Source of the DNA: Nephromyces sp. MM_2019 | Taxonomy: Eukaryota > Apicomplexa > Aconoidasida > Nephromycida | Assembly (NCBI GenBank): GCA_015657535.1 | Contig: JADHZB010000402.1 | Span: 1-34,325 of the forward strand | Reading direction: 5' to 3' | DNA: 34,325 nucleotides | Part shown: in pieces, positions 1 to 10,105 of the stretch | Position numbering within the stretch: position 1 is the stretch's first letter | Layout: each line of letters begins with the position of its first letter | Notes under the pieces: model-generated | What the model was told of the DNA's origin: nothing | The model's database searches: none | Seen by the model: only the letters and a program-made list of their open reading frames with translations | Position numbers and translations under genes: made by a program

Positions 1-10
1 TGTAAGTATT

Positions 11-41
<31 letters not shown>

Positions 42-200
42 GTGGTGTGTGTTTATGTGTGTATGTATATATGATATGTATTTATTTATGTAGGTGTGTT
101 ATTATGAACTGTATGATTGATTGTAAGATTATATGTATATATTTATTTTGTGTGTGTGTGTGTGTATATATGTGTGAGTGTGTATTTTTGTTTCAATTAC
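1..200 (-). repeat. TA/CA-rich microsatellite intron, last visible DDX55 intron
   Basis: Part of DDX55 intron 13, starting at the donor GTAATTGAAAC (sense) at 200. In sense it is a mix of CA, TATA and short TAAA repeats, with a pure TA run near 18-41. I found no acceptor followed by a plausible in-frame exon, so the next exon lies left of position 1. Confidence 0.7.
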
Positions 201-1698
201 CTTCCTTTTGTAATTCATTCCACTCTAATGTTTTATTTGTTCTAAAATTATAGTCAAATATAAATAAGTATTTATATACATAAATAAATATATATGTATA
301 TATGTGTGTATATTGAGTCATACATATTTATTTATATAGGTATATATTGTGTGTGTATGTATGTATATGTGTGTGTATATAAGTATGTGTGTGTGTACCG
401 TTTAACTTCTCGTTTTTGTGTACGAGTACGTTCTAATGGTTTCTTATTTGCTTGTTTCATTGATTCTTTCTCCATCCTAGTTATTGTGTGTGTACAATAA
501 AATTATATATGTATATAATTATTACGTGTGTGTATAAATATAAATATTTTCTATGTGTGTTTGTAATTATGTCATCTATTGTATATTGATAGTGTGTTAA
601 GTTTGATCTATTTAGTCCTCAATGTGTTACCACCAACACTTTGATGAAATTATTAGCATCTTAAATTAATTCATAGACATATATATTTATATATATATAT
701 ACAAAGGAATATACATATACAAGTACACACATATAAACACACACATATATACATACAAAACAAATTCACATATACACATACGAAAACACACTCACATATA
801 TACACACACCTATACACACACCTATACACACACCTATACACACACCTATACACACACATATACACACACATATACACACACCTATACACACACATATACA
901 CACACCTATACACACACCTATACACACACCTATACACACACCTATACACACACATATACACACACCTATACACACACCTATACACACACCTATACACACA
1001 CCTATACACACACATATACACACACACATACTTTAATTTCATGGTGTGTAAATCTTCCCTCTCTTGTAGTTTGATACCAATAGATTTTTGCCTTGCAATT
1101 TCCAATTGTTTATCTTTAAAGGGAATTGTAAGTGGGTCGATTTTACTCTGTGTGAAGCTTGTAATTGGTTTGCCTATATATATGTGTGTGTGTATGTGTA
1201 TATGTGTATGTGTGTTTGTGTATATGTGTGTGTTTGTGTATGTTTGTTTGTGTATGTGTGTATACATGTTGTTATATATGTATGTGTGTATAGATTCATA
1301 TATGTATATATAAGTATTATATGTGTAGATAATGGTTCATAGAAATGTGTATATAGGTAATTGTTAATAAATGTGTATGTATAGGTGTATGTGTAAATTT
1401 AACTTTTTATAAGTGTGTGTGTGTTTATATATATATATATATAGGTATGTGTATATAATATATGATTGTGCCTATATTTACCTAAGATTTCTTTAACTCT
1501 TGGTAATCTCAAGAGTATATGGGCAGTTGCAACTAATCCTAAATCAAGTTCCTACACATTTTTAAAACACAAAAATTAATATAAATAAATAAACTATATA
1601 TAATTAGATTATATTTATCTTATATATATACACACACACACACGTATATATATACATCTTACACACTTATACATATACATATACAAATAAATAAATAA

Positions 1699-1729
<31 letters not shown>

Positions 1730-1738
1730 AATAAATAA

Positions 1739-1769
<31 letters not shown>

Positions 1770-4700
1770 AATAAATAAATATATATATATATATATATAT
1801 ATAAATCTTACACACACATACACACACATATATATATTTATATTACCTTCAATGAAAATATGGCTGTGAGTTTATGTTCACCATAGGCCCTTACAAATGA
1901 AACAAAAGATCTAGTTCCCTTTAACATGAATTCTCGATCCTAATAAAATTTATATAGTGATTTCATGTATGTGTATTTACAATGTGGGTGTTTATGTGTG
2001 TGTATTTATGTGTGTATGTTTATGAATATATGTATATATTGGTATATGCTTATCTGTGTAAATTTATGTATGTGTAGTAAATAGGCTATAAAGTGTTTTG
2101 TATTTATATTTGTGTGTGTACTATGTAAATTAGAAAATTTGTTATATTGAGAAATGTTTCAAAAATTAAAAATAGATAATTACACACACATTACCTTTAT
2201 AATCATGTCCATACACATTTGATGATGTTCTTCAATTTTGTTAGGTAGAATTGAACCATTAATTAGTTCAGTGTGTATATCTCTTAAATCATTGAGAAGA
2301 ACCTGTTTTATTAATAAATGTGTATATATTCTAATAATAATACTTACATATATATATGTATGCAGAAATTATGAAAATAAATGTTCTGTGTTTGTGAATG
2401 CCTATATGTAGATTTATACAAACTAATCAGAAGAAATGAAGGTGTATTCTTGAATGTAAATTTTTTTAATTATATAAATCAAGTGTAATTTGATAAAGTT
2501 AATATAGTGGATATCCATACATTTATATATTCATAGAGTATACACACACATATAAAAAAAACCATTTATACTCACTCATACGCAAACATAAAAAAGGATA
2601 TAATTTAGCTATACTAAAATACTCCAATGTTAGCCTACTCATATTAGCATACAGATAAAATATACCTAAATAAAAATATACACAAATAAACATACAGACA
2701 GATAAACATGCATACAAATATACGTATATATATACATACATATAAAATCATGCACACATAAAATCATACACACATATACACACACACACACACCTGGCGA
2801 TTCTCAAGAAATGGTTTGTATAGCAATTCGTTGGGATGGAGAAGAAGTAAAGAACGTCCCGATCTGCCAGCACGTGCAGTTCGGCCAATTCGATGAATAA
2901 ATGAAGAAGGCTCCTATAAAAATAATAAAATAAATGTGTGTGAATATGAGGGTTCATACAAATTATGTGTGTAAAAAATGAGGGTTATATATACACATAC
3001 AGATACATAGACACACACACACATACAGATACATACACACACACACACATACAGATACATACACACACACACACATACAGATACATACACACACACACAC
3101 ATACAGATAAATACAGACACACACACATACAGATAAATACAGACACACGCACAAGCACATATATACACACATATACACATACGTACATACGCACATACAT
3201 ACACATATATATACACATATATACATACATACACATACACACACACATATATATACACACACACACATGCAAACACACACATACACATACACACACAAAC
3301 ACACGTAAATACACATACATACACACGTACATACACGCACATATAGATACCTGTGGTGCATCAAATTGTATGATCCATTCTACATTGGGTATATCAATTC
3401 CACGGGCCATAACATCAGTGGCCAATAAAATTCCATTTTTTGAGCTTTGAAATTTATGGAAAATTTTATTTCGTTTATTTTGGGTCATTTTACCATGCAT
3501 TTTCTCAATGTGTAAATCTTTGTTTTCCTTGATTATATTTGAAAGGATAGATGTTATAAGTGTGTGTAGATATTCTACTTGATAGCATGTTAATATAAAT
3601 ATAATTGCCTTGGAATGTTTTCCAAAAATTTCTTCTCTGAAGGTGTATATACATATTTTTTTGGAATTGTCGTTCATTATATTTTATATGTGTACATATG
3701 TTTATTTATATGTTTAGATGTTTGAAAGTGTATATATTCATTTTTTGAAATTATCATTCATTATATTTTATGCGTATGTGTATATGTATGTATACTTTTA
3801 TATGTTTGAAAGTGTATATACAGATATTTTGGAAATTATTATATTTGATAATATTGTTTGTGTGTGTAAAAGAAAATTGTTATATAAATTACTTGATAAA
3901 TTGAATTAAAAAAGGTAACTTTTCAGTTGGTTTCAATTCCGCGAAATAATTTGAAAGGTTTTGAGGCAAAGTATGTTGAACTTGATCAGTTATGTTAGGT
4001 TCATTGTCTATTTTTTTATTATGTCCTGTGAATATATATATTCATATTGATTTAAGTATATTTGTGTGTGTATATATGCAATATAGCATATTCTATAGCT
4101 ACGCTTAGCTAATTCGATCAGTACAATTCTTTTTATAGACTAATTATTTATGAAATGAATTATAGATAGTGTAGGAAGTTCCTCGAATGTATGGATCAGC
4201 TCAAAATGATAAATGTGTGAATGAGTGAATCTATAAGTAATGCCAATTAATATAAATGTCTCTATAAGAAATTCTTATAACCAGTATCTACTTTAACTGT
4301 TATATGAGCCGGATTTCTTAGTCCAACTTTGGCTAACTCTTTGATTTCTTGGGTAAGTGTAGCAGAAAACAAGCCAGTTCTTCTCTGAAAAGAAAATATT
4401 TAGAAATATCATATAATTTACTTATAATCGTCAATTTTATAAAATAATTCTCAAAAATTGTGTTGATATTATATATATATGTAGTGTATGTACACTAAAA
4501 AGTCTTTAGGAGGTTGAATATCTGAATTTCTTTAACTTTCAAAAAATTATGCATGTATAAGTACAAGTTCTTAGAGATTGGTGTAAAGTGTAAGTTGGTA
4601 ATGTGTGTTATGCGTATAATATGTATATGATAATCTATATATTTTATCAACTCAAAATGTGTGTAATGTGTATATTCTTATCAGCTCGATGTCTATGCTA

Positions 4701-5925
4701 AAATAAAATATCACTTGTTTTGGTAAGTATTCAATTATTTTGGAAACTTGTTGCGAAAATCCCATATCCAGGAGTCGATCTGCTTCATCGAAAACAACTA
4801 CTTCTATATTCTTGAGAGTCCAAACCTATCAGAAATAACATAAATGTATGTCATGAAACTTAGATATTGGTAGGAATCAAAAAGAAAAAATATTGAACTA
4901 AAAATTTTGAAAATACAAAAGGTTGGGAATATATGTAGTAGATATCATAAAAATATAAATAAGTTAATATGTATGAATATTTCCAAATTCACAATTTTAG
5001 CTATAAAATATGATGCATTTAATAGTTACTTGTTCATTCTTCAAGTGGTCCATCAGAGCACATATACGACCTGGAGTCCCAACAAGAATATAATTACCAT
5101 TCAAATCTTTGATTCGTTCAATGTGTCGCTTATCTAAATCAATATCTCTACCACCTCTGAATAACAATTTGTCAAAAACTTGCTTTTTATCTGATTCCTC
5201 ATTGGTGCTATTATCAGAGGCAGAGGAGAGGTTTGTATGCTTCCAAACAAATTTTAAGTAAATCTCTAAGACGTCATGTATCTGCTCTGCAAGTTCTCGT
5301 GTAGGTGCTAGTAAAATACTTCTAATTTTAGATGTTTTGAGGGATTGAGATGATGCTGGGAATGGTTGATTCCGTGAAATCTCATTCTTTTTATTCGAGT
5401 TTTGCTTGAGTAAGTTCATCAGTAATATTTCCACTGTTGGGATGAGATAGCTCAACGTTTTACCAGAACCTGAGAGGAAAAGAATTTGTGATATCATTCA
5501 ATTTATCTGTTTTGAAAAGTTTGTAAATAGCTTCTTTTTAAGTAGTATTTATTATTAAATCAGTTGATTGCTTGAATGAGGAATCGAGCTATGAAATTAT
5601 TTTTTGAGTTTCGAAAATTATAGGATTAGGGGTTTAAGGCAGTGATCTTGCGTATTAGACCGAAGAATTATAAATAATCCACTTAAATAAATATATGTGG
5701 GTCTTGACCACATGAGATCAGAGAACACAAAATAACTCGAAATGAGTCTATATATTCACCTGTACATGCTTCTACAGCCACATCTTTTGATTTTAGGAGA
5801 AATAAGGGTATTGTAGCTTGCTGTACAGGAGTCATATGCTTAAATCCAAGATGTTGGATGAAAGACGTGGTAGACTCATGAAGAGGTAAGCTATCAAAGG
5901 GCTGTAGTGCTTGCTTCTGAGGCAT
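201..5925 (-). CDS. DDX55/SPB4: DEAD-box RNA helicase, DDX55/Spb4 family (3' end outside window)
   Basis: ATP-dependent RNA helicase of nucleolar 60S ribosome assembly (family knowledge). Exons on the minus strand: 5760-5925, 5030-5469, 4715-4825, 4282-4384, 3893-4025, 3351-3636, 2794-2913, 2195-2302, 1847-1939, 1482-1551, 1032-1173, 399-476, 201-241. Every junction is GT-AG and frame is kept throughout (1891 nt, about 630 residues). Motifs in order: Q motif GFKHMTPVQ (residues 27-35), Walker A ACTGSGKT (53-60), [21 protein letters not shown] (215-218), SAT (246-248), [18 protein letters not shown] (420-427). Past the core come the Spb4-specific pieces [12 protein letters not shown] and [12 protein letters not shown], then a basic tail with LEWNELQKE. 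The start ATG precedes the Q motif as in relatives. The last visible exon ends in a phase-1 donor with no convincing exon left of it, so the gene runs off the window. Introns 5-13 carry microsatellites. Confidence 0.95.
785..1031 (-). repeat. 12-bp minisatellite at the 5' end of DDX55 intron 11
   Basis: About 18-20 tandem units of TATACACACAC followed by C or A on the plus strand (TGTGTGTATAGG or TGTGTGTATATG in sense). The C and A variants follow the order CCCCA-A-CA-CCCCA-CCCCA, a higher-order period of 5 units (60 bp); bases 901-960 and 961-1020 are identical. Because 12 bp is four codons, the sense strand stays open in the frame of the preceding exon. Each C-type unit carries AG directly followed by GTGTGT, resembling an acceptor plus a donor. 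Confidence 0.9.
1180..1481 (-). repeat. CA/TA-rich DDX55 intron 10
   Basis: Intron 1174-1481. The sense 3' half is CA-rich, ending in an ACACACACATATATATAG acceptor at 1174. The sense 5' end (GTAAATATAGG) is not TG-rich. Irregular TG/TA microsatellite on the plus strand. Confidence 0.7.
1616..1846 (-). repeat. 40-bp compound repeat in DDX55 intron 9
   Basis: Three near-identical units of about 40 bp (starting near 1675, 1721 and 1761 on the plus strand), each made of ACATATAC, a run of AAAT repeats and a run of AT dinucleotides, flanked by CA runs. Sense donor is GTAATATAAATATATATATG at 1846; acceptor is TGTGTAG at 1552. Confidence 0.85.
1940..2194 (-). repeat. DDX55 intron 8, TG donor end and CA-rich 3' two-thirds
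   Basis: In sense it opens GTAATGTGTGTGTAATTA; the rest contains several ACACAC tracts before a TTATTAG acceptor. This is a clear case of opposite dinucleotide polarity at the two ends of one intron. Confidence 0.75.
2520..2793 (-). repeat. TG microsatellite at the donor end of DDX55 intron 7
   Basis: The sense donor is itself an uninterrupted GT run (about eight GT units) directly after the exon 7 codons LENRQ. Irregular TG/TA sequence then runs to about 2520. The acceptor end near 2303-2330 has a short ACAC element. Confidence 0.8.
2995..3350 (-). repeat. 26-bp tandem repeat and CA/TG microsatellite in DDX55 intron 6
   Basis: The element AGATA recurs at 3001, 3027, 3053, 3079, 3105 and 3131, an exact 26-bp period of ACATAC-AGATA plus a CA run on the plus strand. 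Positions 3140-3350 are looser CA/TA microsatellite. In sense the intron opens GTATCTATATGTGCGTG and stays stop-free in the exon 6 frame for about 120 codons, to 2985. Confidence 0.9.
3637..3850 (-). repeat. Triplicated ~85-bp segment making up DDX55 intron 5
   Basis: On the plus strand a segment starting TGAAGGTGTATATA or TGAAAGTGTATATA, continuing with a T-rich GGAATTGTC/GAAATTATC piece and CATTCATTATATTTTAT, begins at 3638, 3723 and 3807 (spacing 85 and 84). Copy 1 contains the working acceptor CCTTCAG; in copies 2 and 3 the corresponding sequence reads TTTCAA, so the acceptor is lost. Confidence 0.8.
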
Positions 5926-7959
5926 TATGTCGCCGGGAGTGGAATAAAGGTTAATGATATTATATAAGCTCTCCTAATTTCATCAAGTTTATTGAGGATA
6001 AGTTTTATATTGGTAGGGTATCAGAGGAAGTTCAATTGAAGGGTCGTTTTCAACCTATACCACGGTAGATTTAATTTTAGCTACAAATAAGTGTTTTTAA
6101 CTCATAGAAATTCGTAGCTAACTTGAGCTCAACTCAATGATGCTTTTGATTGATGATTATTCAGAGTTTAAAGTAACTTTAACTTGGCCATAAATATTTT
6201 TATCTAACAATGCCTTGTGTAAGCTTTTAAGTTTTAATTCAAAGTTGTAGTTATGAATCACAAACAATAGAAATCCAGCTCATATTTATAAAAAATTTTG
6301 CTTGCCAAATAAAATAATCTTGAATACTTCATCTATAGCGAAATTCTATTTATATAACATTACCTTTTAGCACACCTGAACTTTTTCTATATTGAAAAGT
6401 TAAGAGGATTTTTAACATCTATGAGTAGAATTTCGGGTCAAGAAATTTGTTCACAAAACCGGAGGCTGATCACAATGTTTTCCCATTAAGTTCATAGTTC
6501 AAGATTGAACTTTATAATGATCATAAAAATATGCAAAAACTAACTTTATCCATTACCAATTCCTATTTCACTGCATATATACATATAAATAGGTCATAAT
6601 TTAAATATTCTAGACTCATCCATCATGATGCAAAGTTATGCTGTTTAATTTCCTATGAAATATTTAAGTTTTTCAATAAATTTTCAATCGATTCATGAAT
6701 TGTATGGTCAATTTAAATGAATGAAATAAAATATATCCCGAAAAGTTAAGTTTCTTCAACTCTTATTAAATCATATACACTTGAAGAAAGTGAGACTGCG
6801 TGTATGATACTTTTTATAGGATGATTTTCGAAAAATTATAGAAAATCATACTTCGAATAAGCAAAATGAGAGTTAAGAGGCAAGTACCTATTTTCAAAGT
6901 AAGATCTATTACCATATTTTGCTTCAAGTTATGAATCAAGCATCTCTGGGAATTTTAAGTCATTCATGTATCATTTTTGGTTTTGGTGTAACTTGGAATC
7001 ATTTTAGTAAAAGACTTGTACTATAATGTTTCATCAGCATTGTATCATTTGAATGGTTTGTTTGACTCGTCTAAACAAATAACTATCTCATTGACAATTA
7101 AACCTCAATAAAATTAAACGCATATCAGGTCAAAATTTGTAATGGAAATCGCACTACATAAAAATGATAAATTAAACAAGTGTAAATGTAAAATGAGCAT
7201 AAATAAAATCCTAATAAGCAAAACTGTATTAACGATTTTTAATTATTTCATTAATATAGCTAATTTGAATACTTACTCCTGCTGTGTTATGAACTAGAAC
7301 TGTTATAAGATAAGTAAATAATTACAAGATTTAAGCTACTAACAAGTTGTTCATTAACATCTTTTTACAAGTATGATTTTTATCTATAAATTGTATTAGA
7401 CAACTTAATAAGTTTCAATTGACTTAGTAAATGTTTTAATTATCAATAAAATCGAATTTTAAAATAAGTGTCAAATTAATGTAAAATTCAATTTTGCAGA
7501 GTAAACCACTTTTGTGACAAGTCTTGAGTAAAGGCTAAATTATTTTTTATTTCAAATCTTCAAAGCTAAACTTTTTGGTACTTTAAATTCTCTGAACAAA
7601 ATTTATAATATACATAATCTCAAATCTTAAAACTAAATGAATGTTGTTTGTAGTTTGAAACATTTTTTGTGGGCTAAAAATTAAACTTTTTTATAACTTT
7701 TTATAATTTATAAATAAGTATAGTTTTGTAACTGTGTATTAGTCTTGTGTTTAAATTCTCTAGAATAAATTGAAAATTAGAAGTTTCAAAAGCTATACAA
7801 AAATGGAGCTTTTCTCCCTTAGTAATGGATGTTTATAACATTTTAAACAACACATTGGAATGAAAGTCTACAGTTTTAATCGTTTTGTTATACTTATTAC
7901 CTAACTTATTATTAGGTTCAAATTGATTATACCACTTCCTTTGATGCAAAGGTAAAACG
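5926..7959. other. Intergenic region between divergent DDX55 and UBC9
   Basis: About 2.0 kb of AT-rich sequence with no open frame of note and no recognisable spliced exon. Both flanking genes read away from it, so it should hold two promoters, but I cannot point to specific elements. The stretch just upstream of the DDX55 start (5926-5945) is locally GC-richer and may be 5' untranslated sequence. Confidence 0.6.
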
Positions 7960-8886
7960 ATGTCTTCAATTTCACAAAAACGACTAGCAAAAGAAAGAGC
8001 GGAATGGAGGAAAAACCACCCAGTTGGATTCTCAGCCAAATATTCAATCAGTGAAGATGGAGTAACACCCAATATACTTTTTTGGATTTGTAAGATACCC
8101 GGGAAGACGGTAATAATAGCTTTCAGATATATGATTTCAAAACATTGTTGTTATACTGCCAACATCTCCCCTATAACTGTTTTTAAAGAATAAAAGAGAA
8201 TTTATGTTTTTGCTCAGACCTTTTAAATTCAAAATAATTTGATTTCAATTTTTGATATATTAATTAGTTCATGCATTATTTTTACCTCATTAATTACACA
8301 TACAACAATTGTTCTACATCCCATATTTACCTCAAGGGAACTATTTGGGAAGGTGGTGAATATGAACTTACTATGGAATTCACTGAAGACTACCCAAGCA
8401 AACCACCCAAATGTAAATTCACTCCTGTTTTATTTCATCCGAATATCTACCCATCAGGGACGGTATGTTTATCAATCTTGAATGAAGATGAAGATTGGAA
8501 GCCGTCAATTACTATAAAACAAATCTTACTAGGAATTCAGGTGTTATTTAATTAAATTTATTTGCCTTCACAATTAGATACTTATTTGATTGAAAGATTT
8601 ATGAAAGAAATTGTACAACATTTTACCGAATCTTGATTTATAATTCACACATTCATAGAATTGATCCTATTATTTAAGAATTTAAATCGCAAATTTGTAG
8701 GACTCCACTATTCTAAGTTAATATGTTGTTCCTAATTACTTTAATTATAATCTACAGGACTTGTTAGACAACCCTAATACATCATCTCCCGCTCAAAGAG
8801 AACCATTTCTTTTATTACAAAATAATCCTGAGGAATATAATCGACGAGTGAAAAGCCAAGCTCTTTCACTTCGTCCCCGTGACTAG
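7960..8886 (+). CDS. UBC9: SUMO-conjugating enzyme E2 (UBC9)
   Basis: The E2 that accepts SUMO from the E1 as a thioester and transfers it to substrate lysines, mainly in the nucleus. Exons 7960-8109, 8337-8540, 8758-8886; GT-AG introns of 227 and 217 bases, both phase 0; 160 residues against about 158 for the family. The N-terminal helix ([18 protein letters not shown]) is UBC9-specific. The E2 core follows: [20 protein letters not shown] (residues 83-86), and the catalytic cysteine in SGTVCLSIL (Cys94), then [19 protein letters not shown]. The last exon supplies the C-terminal helices with EYNRRVK. Start chosen because it gives the standard UBC9 N-terminus. The neighbouring ABCG gene converges on it and is unrelated. 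Confidence 0.97.
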
Positions 8887-10105
8887 ATTTATGTGATTTC
8901 TTAAACCTTAACAAGATTAGTTAATTTATATAAAATAATACTATTCTATTATACTTATAAGATGGAGACAGTTGTTATATTGTACGATATATAGGAAAAT
9001 CAAACCAAAAATATAGAATTTAATAAATACAAATTATATACACTTTTTCATGAAATCAGTAAATCTTGACAAGTATAAAATGTGTTTAGATGTATTTTAA
9101 TTGTATCAATATCAAATAAAAATATAATTAATCTATAAAATTATAAATTTTTTGCATTTGCATGCTACGAATTTACAATAATTAGAAAGATTTTCCAAGT
9201 ATTTATGCTTTTTTGGAAAGCTTAAAAAGTTTTGAAAATTGTAAAAATAAAACTATTCAGAATTAAAAAGTAAAACAAAAAAAGAAATAAAAAGAAAGCT
9301 AATGTAAATGTTATCTTGCTTTCTTAATGAGCTATTACAAATATATTATAATTATGTTATCAAGCTTCTAATCGAGATTTGGATAAGTAATGTTAAAAAT
9401 TGGGTGCTAGTTGATAAATCAATTCCAAATATGAAAAAAGTATGATGCAACACGGGACAAAATTGATAAGGTGAACACGTGTTAAAAGTGGTATATCATA
9501 GCTGGTGCTCAATTGGTTAATGTTCTAATCATACGACAAGATTAGTTCAGTCTTGTTTCATAGATTGGTAATAAGCCACACTTGTGGATTATTACTAAAT
9601 GAGGCTAAATAAATAGGTCTGAGCATTAATTATATTGGTATCACCAAAATGAAGTTTCATGGAATAATAAAAAATTCAGTCGTTTGACTTTCTGAGTAAT
9701 AGTGTTAGTTAAACAATTGACCGAAGGTTAGGTTTGCTGTCATAGCCATTAATGGATTTAGTTTTTAGATTACCTATGAAAGTGACTCCGAATATATATG
9801 GTAGATATGTAAAATTAAACGTGTAGTCATGTAGCTAGAAAAAAATGTTCAGGTCGTAAATGTATAGATAAGTTTGTAGATTTTGAAGAGATGGAGCACG
9901 CTAATGTTATATAATATATAGATTATGTTAAGAGGTGGAAAACACAAAAATTTTCAAATATTTAGGCTGTTTAATAAAATAAAATGTGATTATAAAATAT
10001 TGTGCAATATAAGATATACAATAAATCGACAACAATACTCAAAATTTTTAATTGGTTGTTTGTAGGATGTGGCGTTGATGGTTGAATGAACAAGTTTAGT
10101 TCCTT
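8887..10105. other. Intergenic region between convergent UBC9 and ABCG-A
   Basis: About 1.2 kb of AT-rich sequence with no convincing coding segment. It receives the 3' ends of both neighbours, so it should hold two poly(A) regions; I see no distinctive element. Confidence 0.6.

Noticed and set aside
766..1029. Open frames encoding Cys-Val-Tyr/Ile repeats
   Set aside because: They are the translated 12-bp minisatellite of helicase intron 11; the flanking exons splice across it in frame.
785..1031. CRISPR array or telomere
   Set aside because: Units are contiguous with no unique spacers, the repeat is not a telomere-type G-rich unit, and the array is bounded by coding exons in a eukaryotic gene.
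2914..3450. Long Thr-His and Val-Cys-Tyr open frames on both strands
   Set aside because: Translation of the 26-bp CA/TG array in helicase intron 6, not a protein gene.
9440..9560. Possible tRNA or small RNA (locally higher GC, short direct repeats)
   Set aside because: I could not draw a cloverleaf with the conserved T-arm sequence or a consistent acceptor stem.
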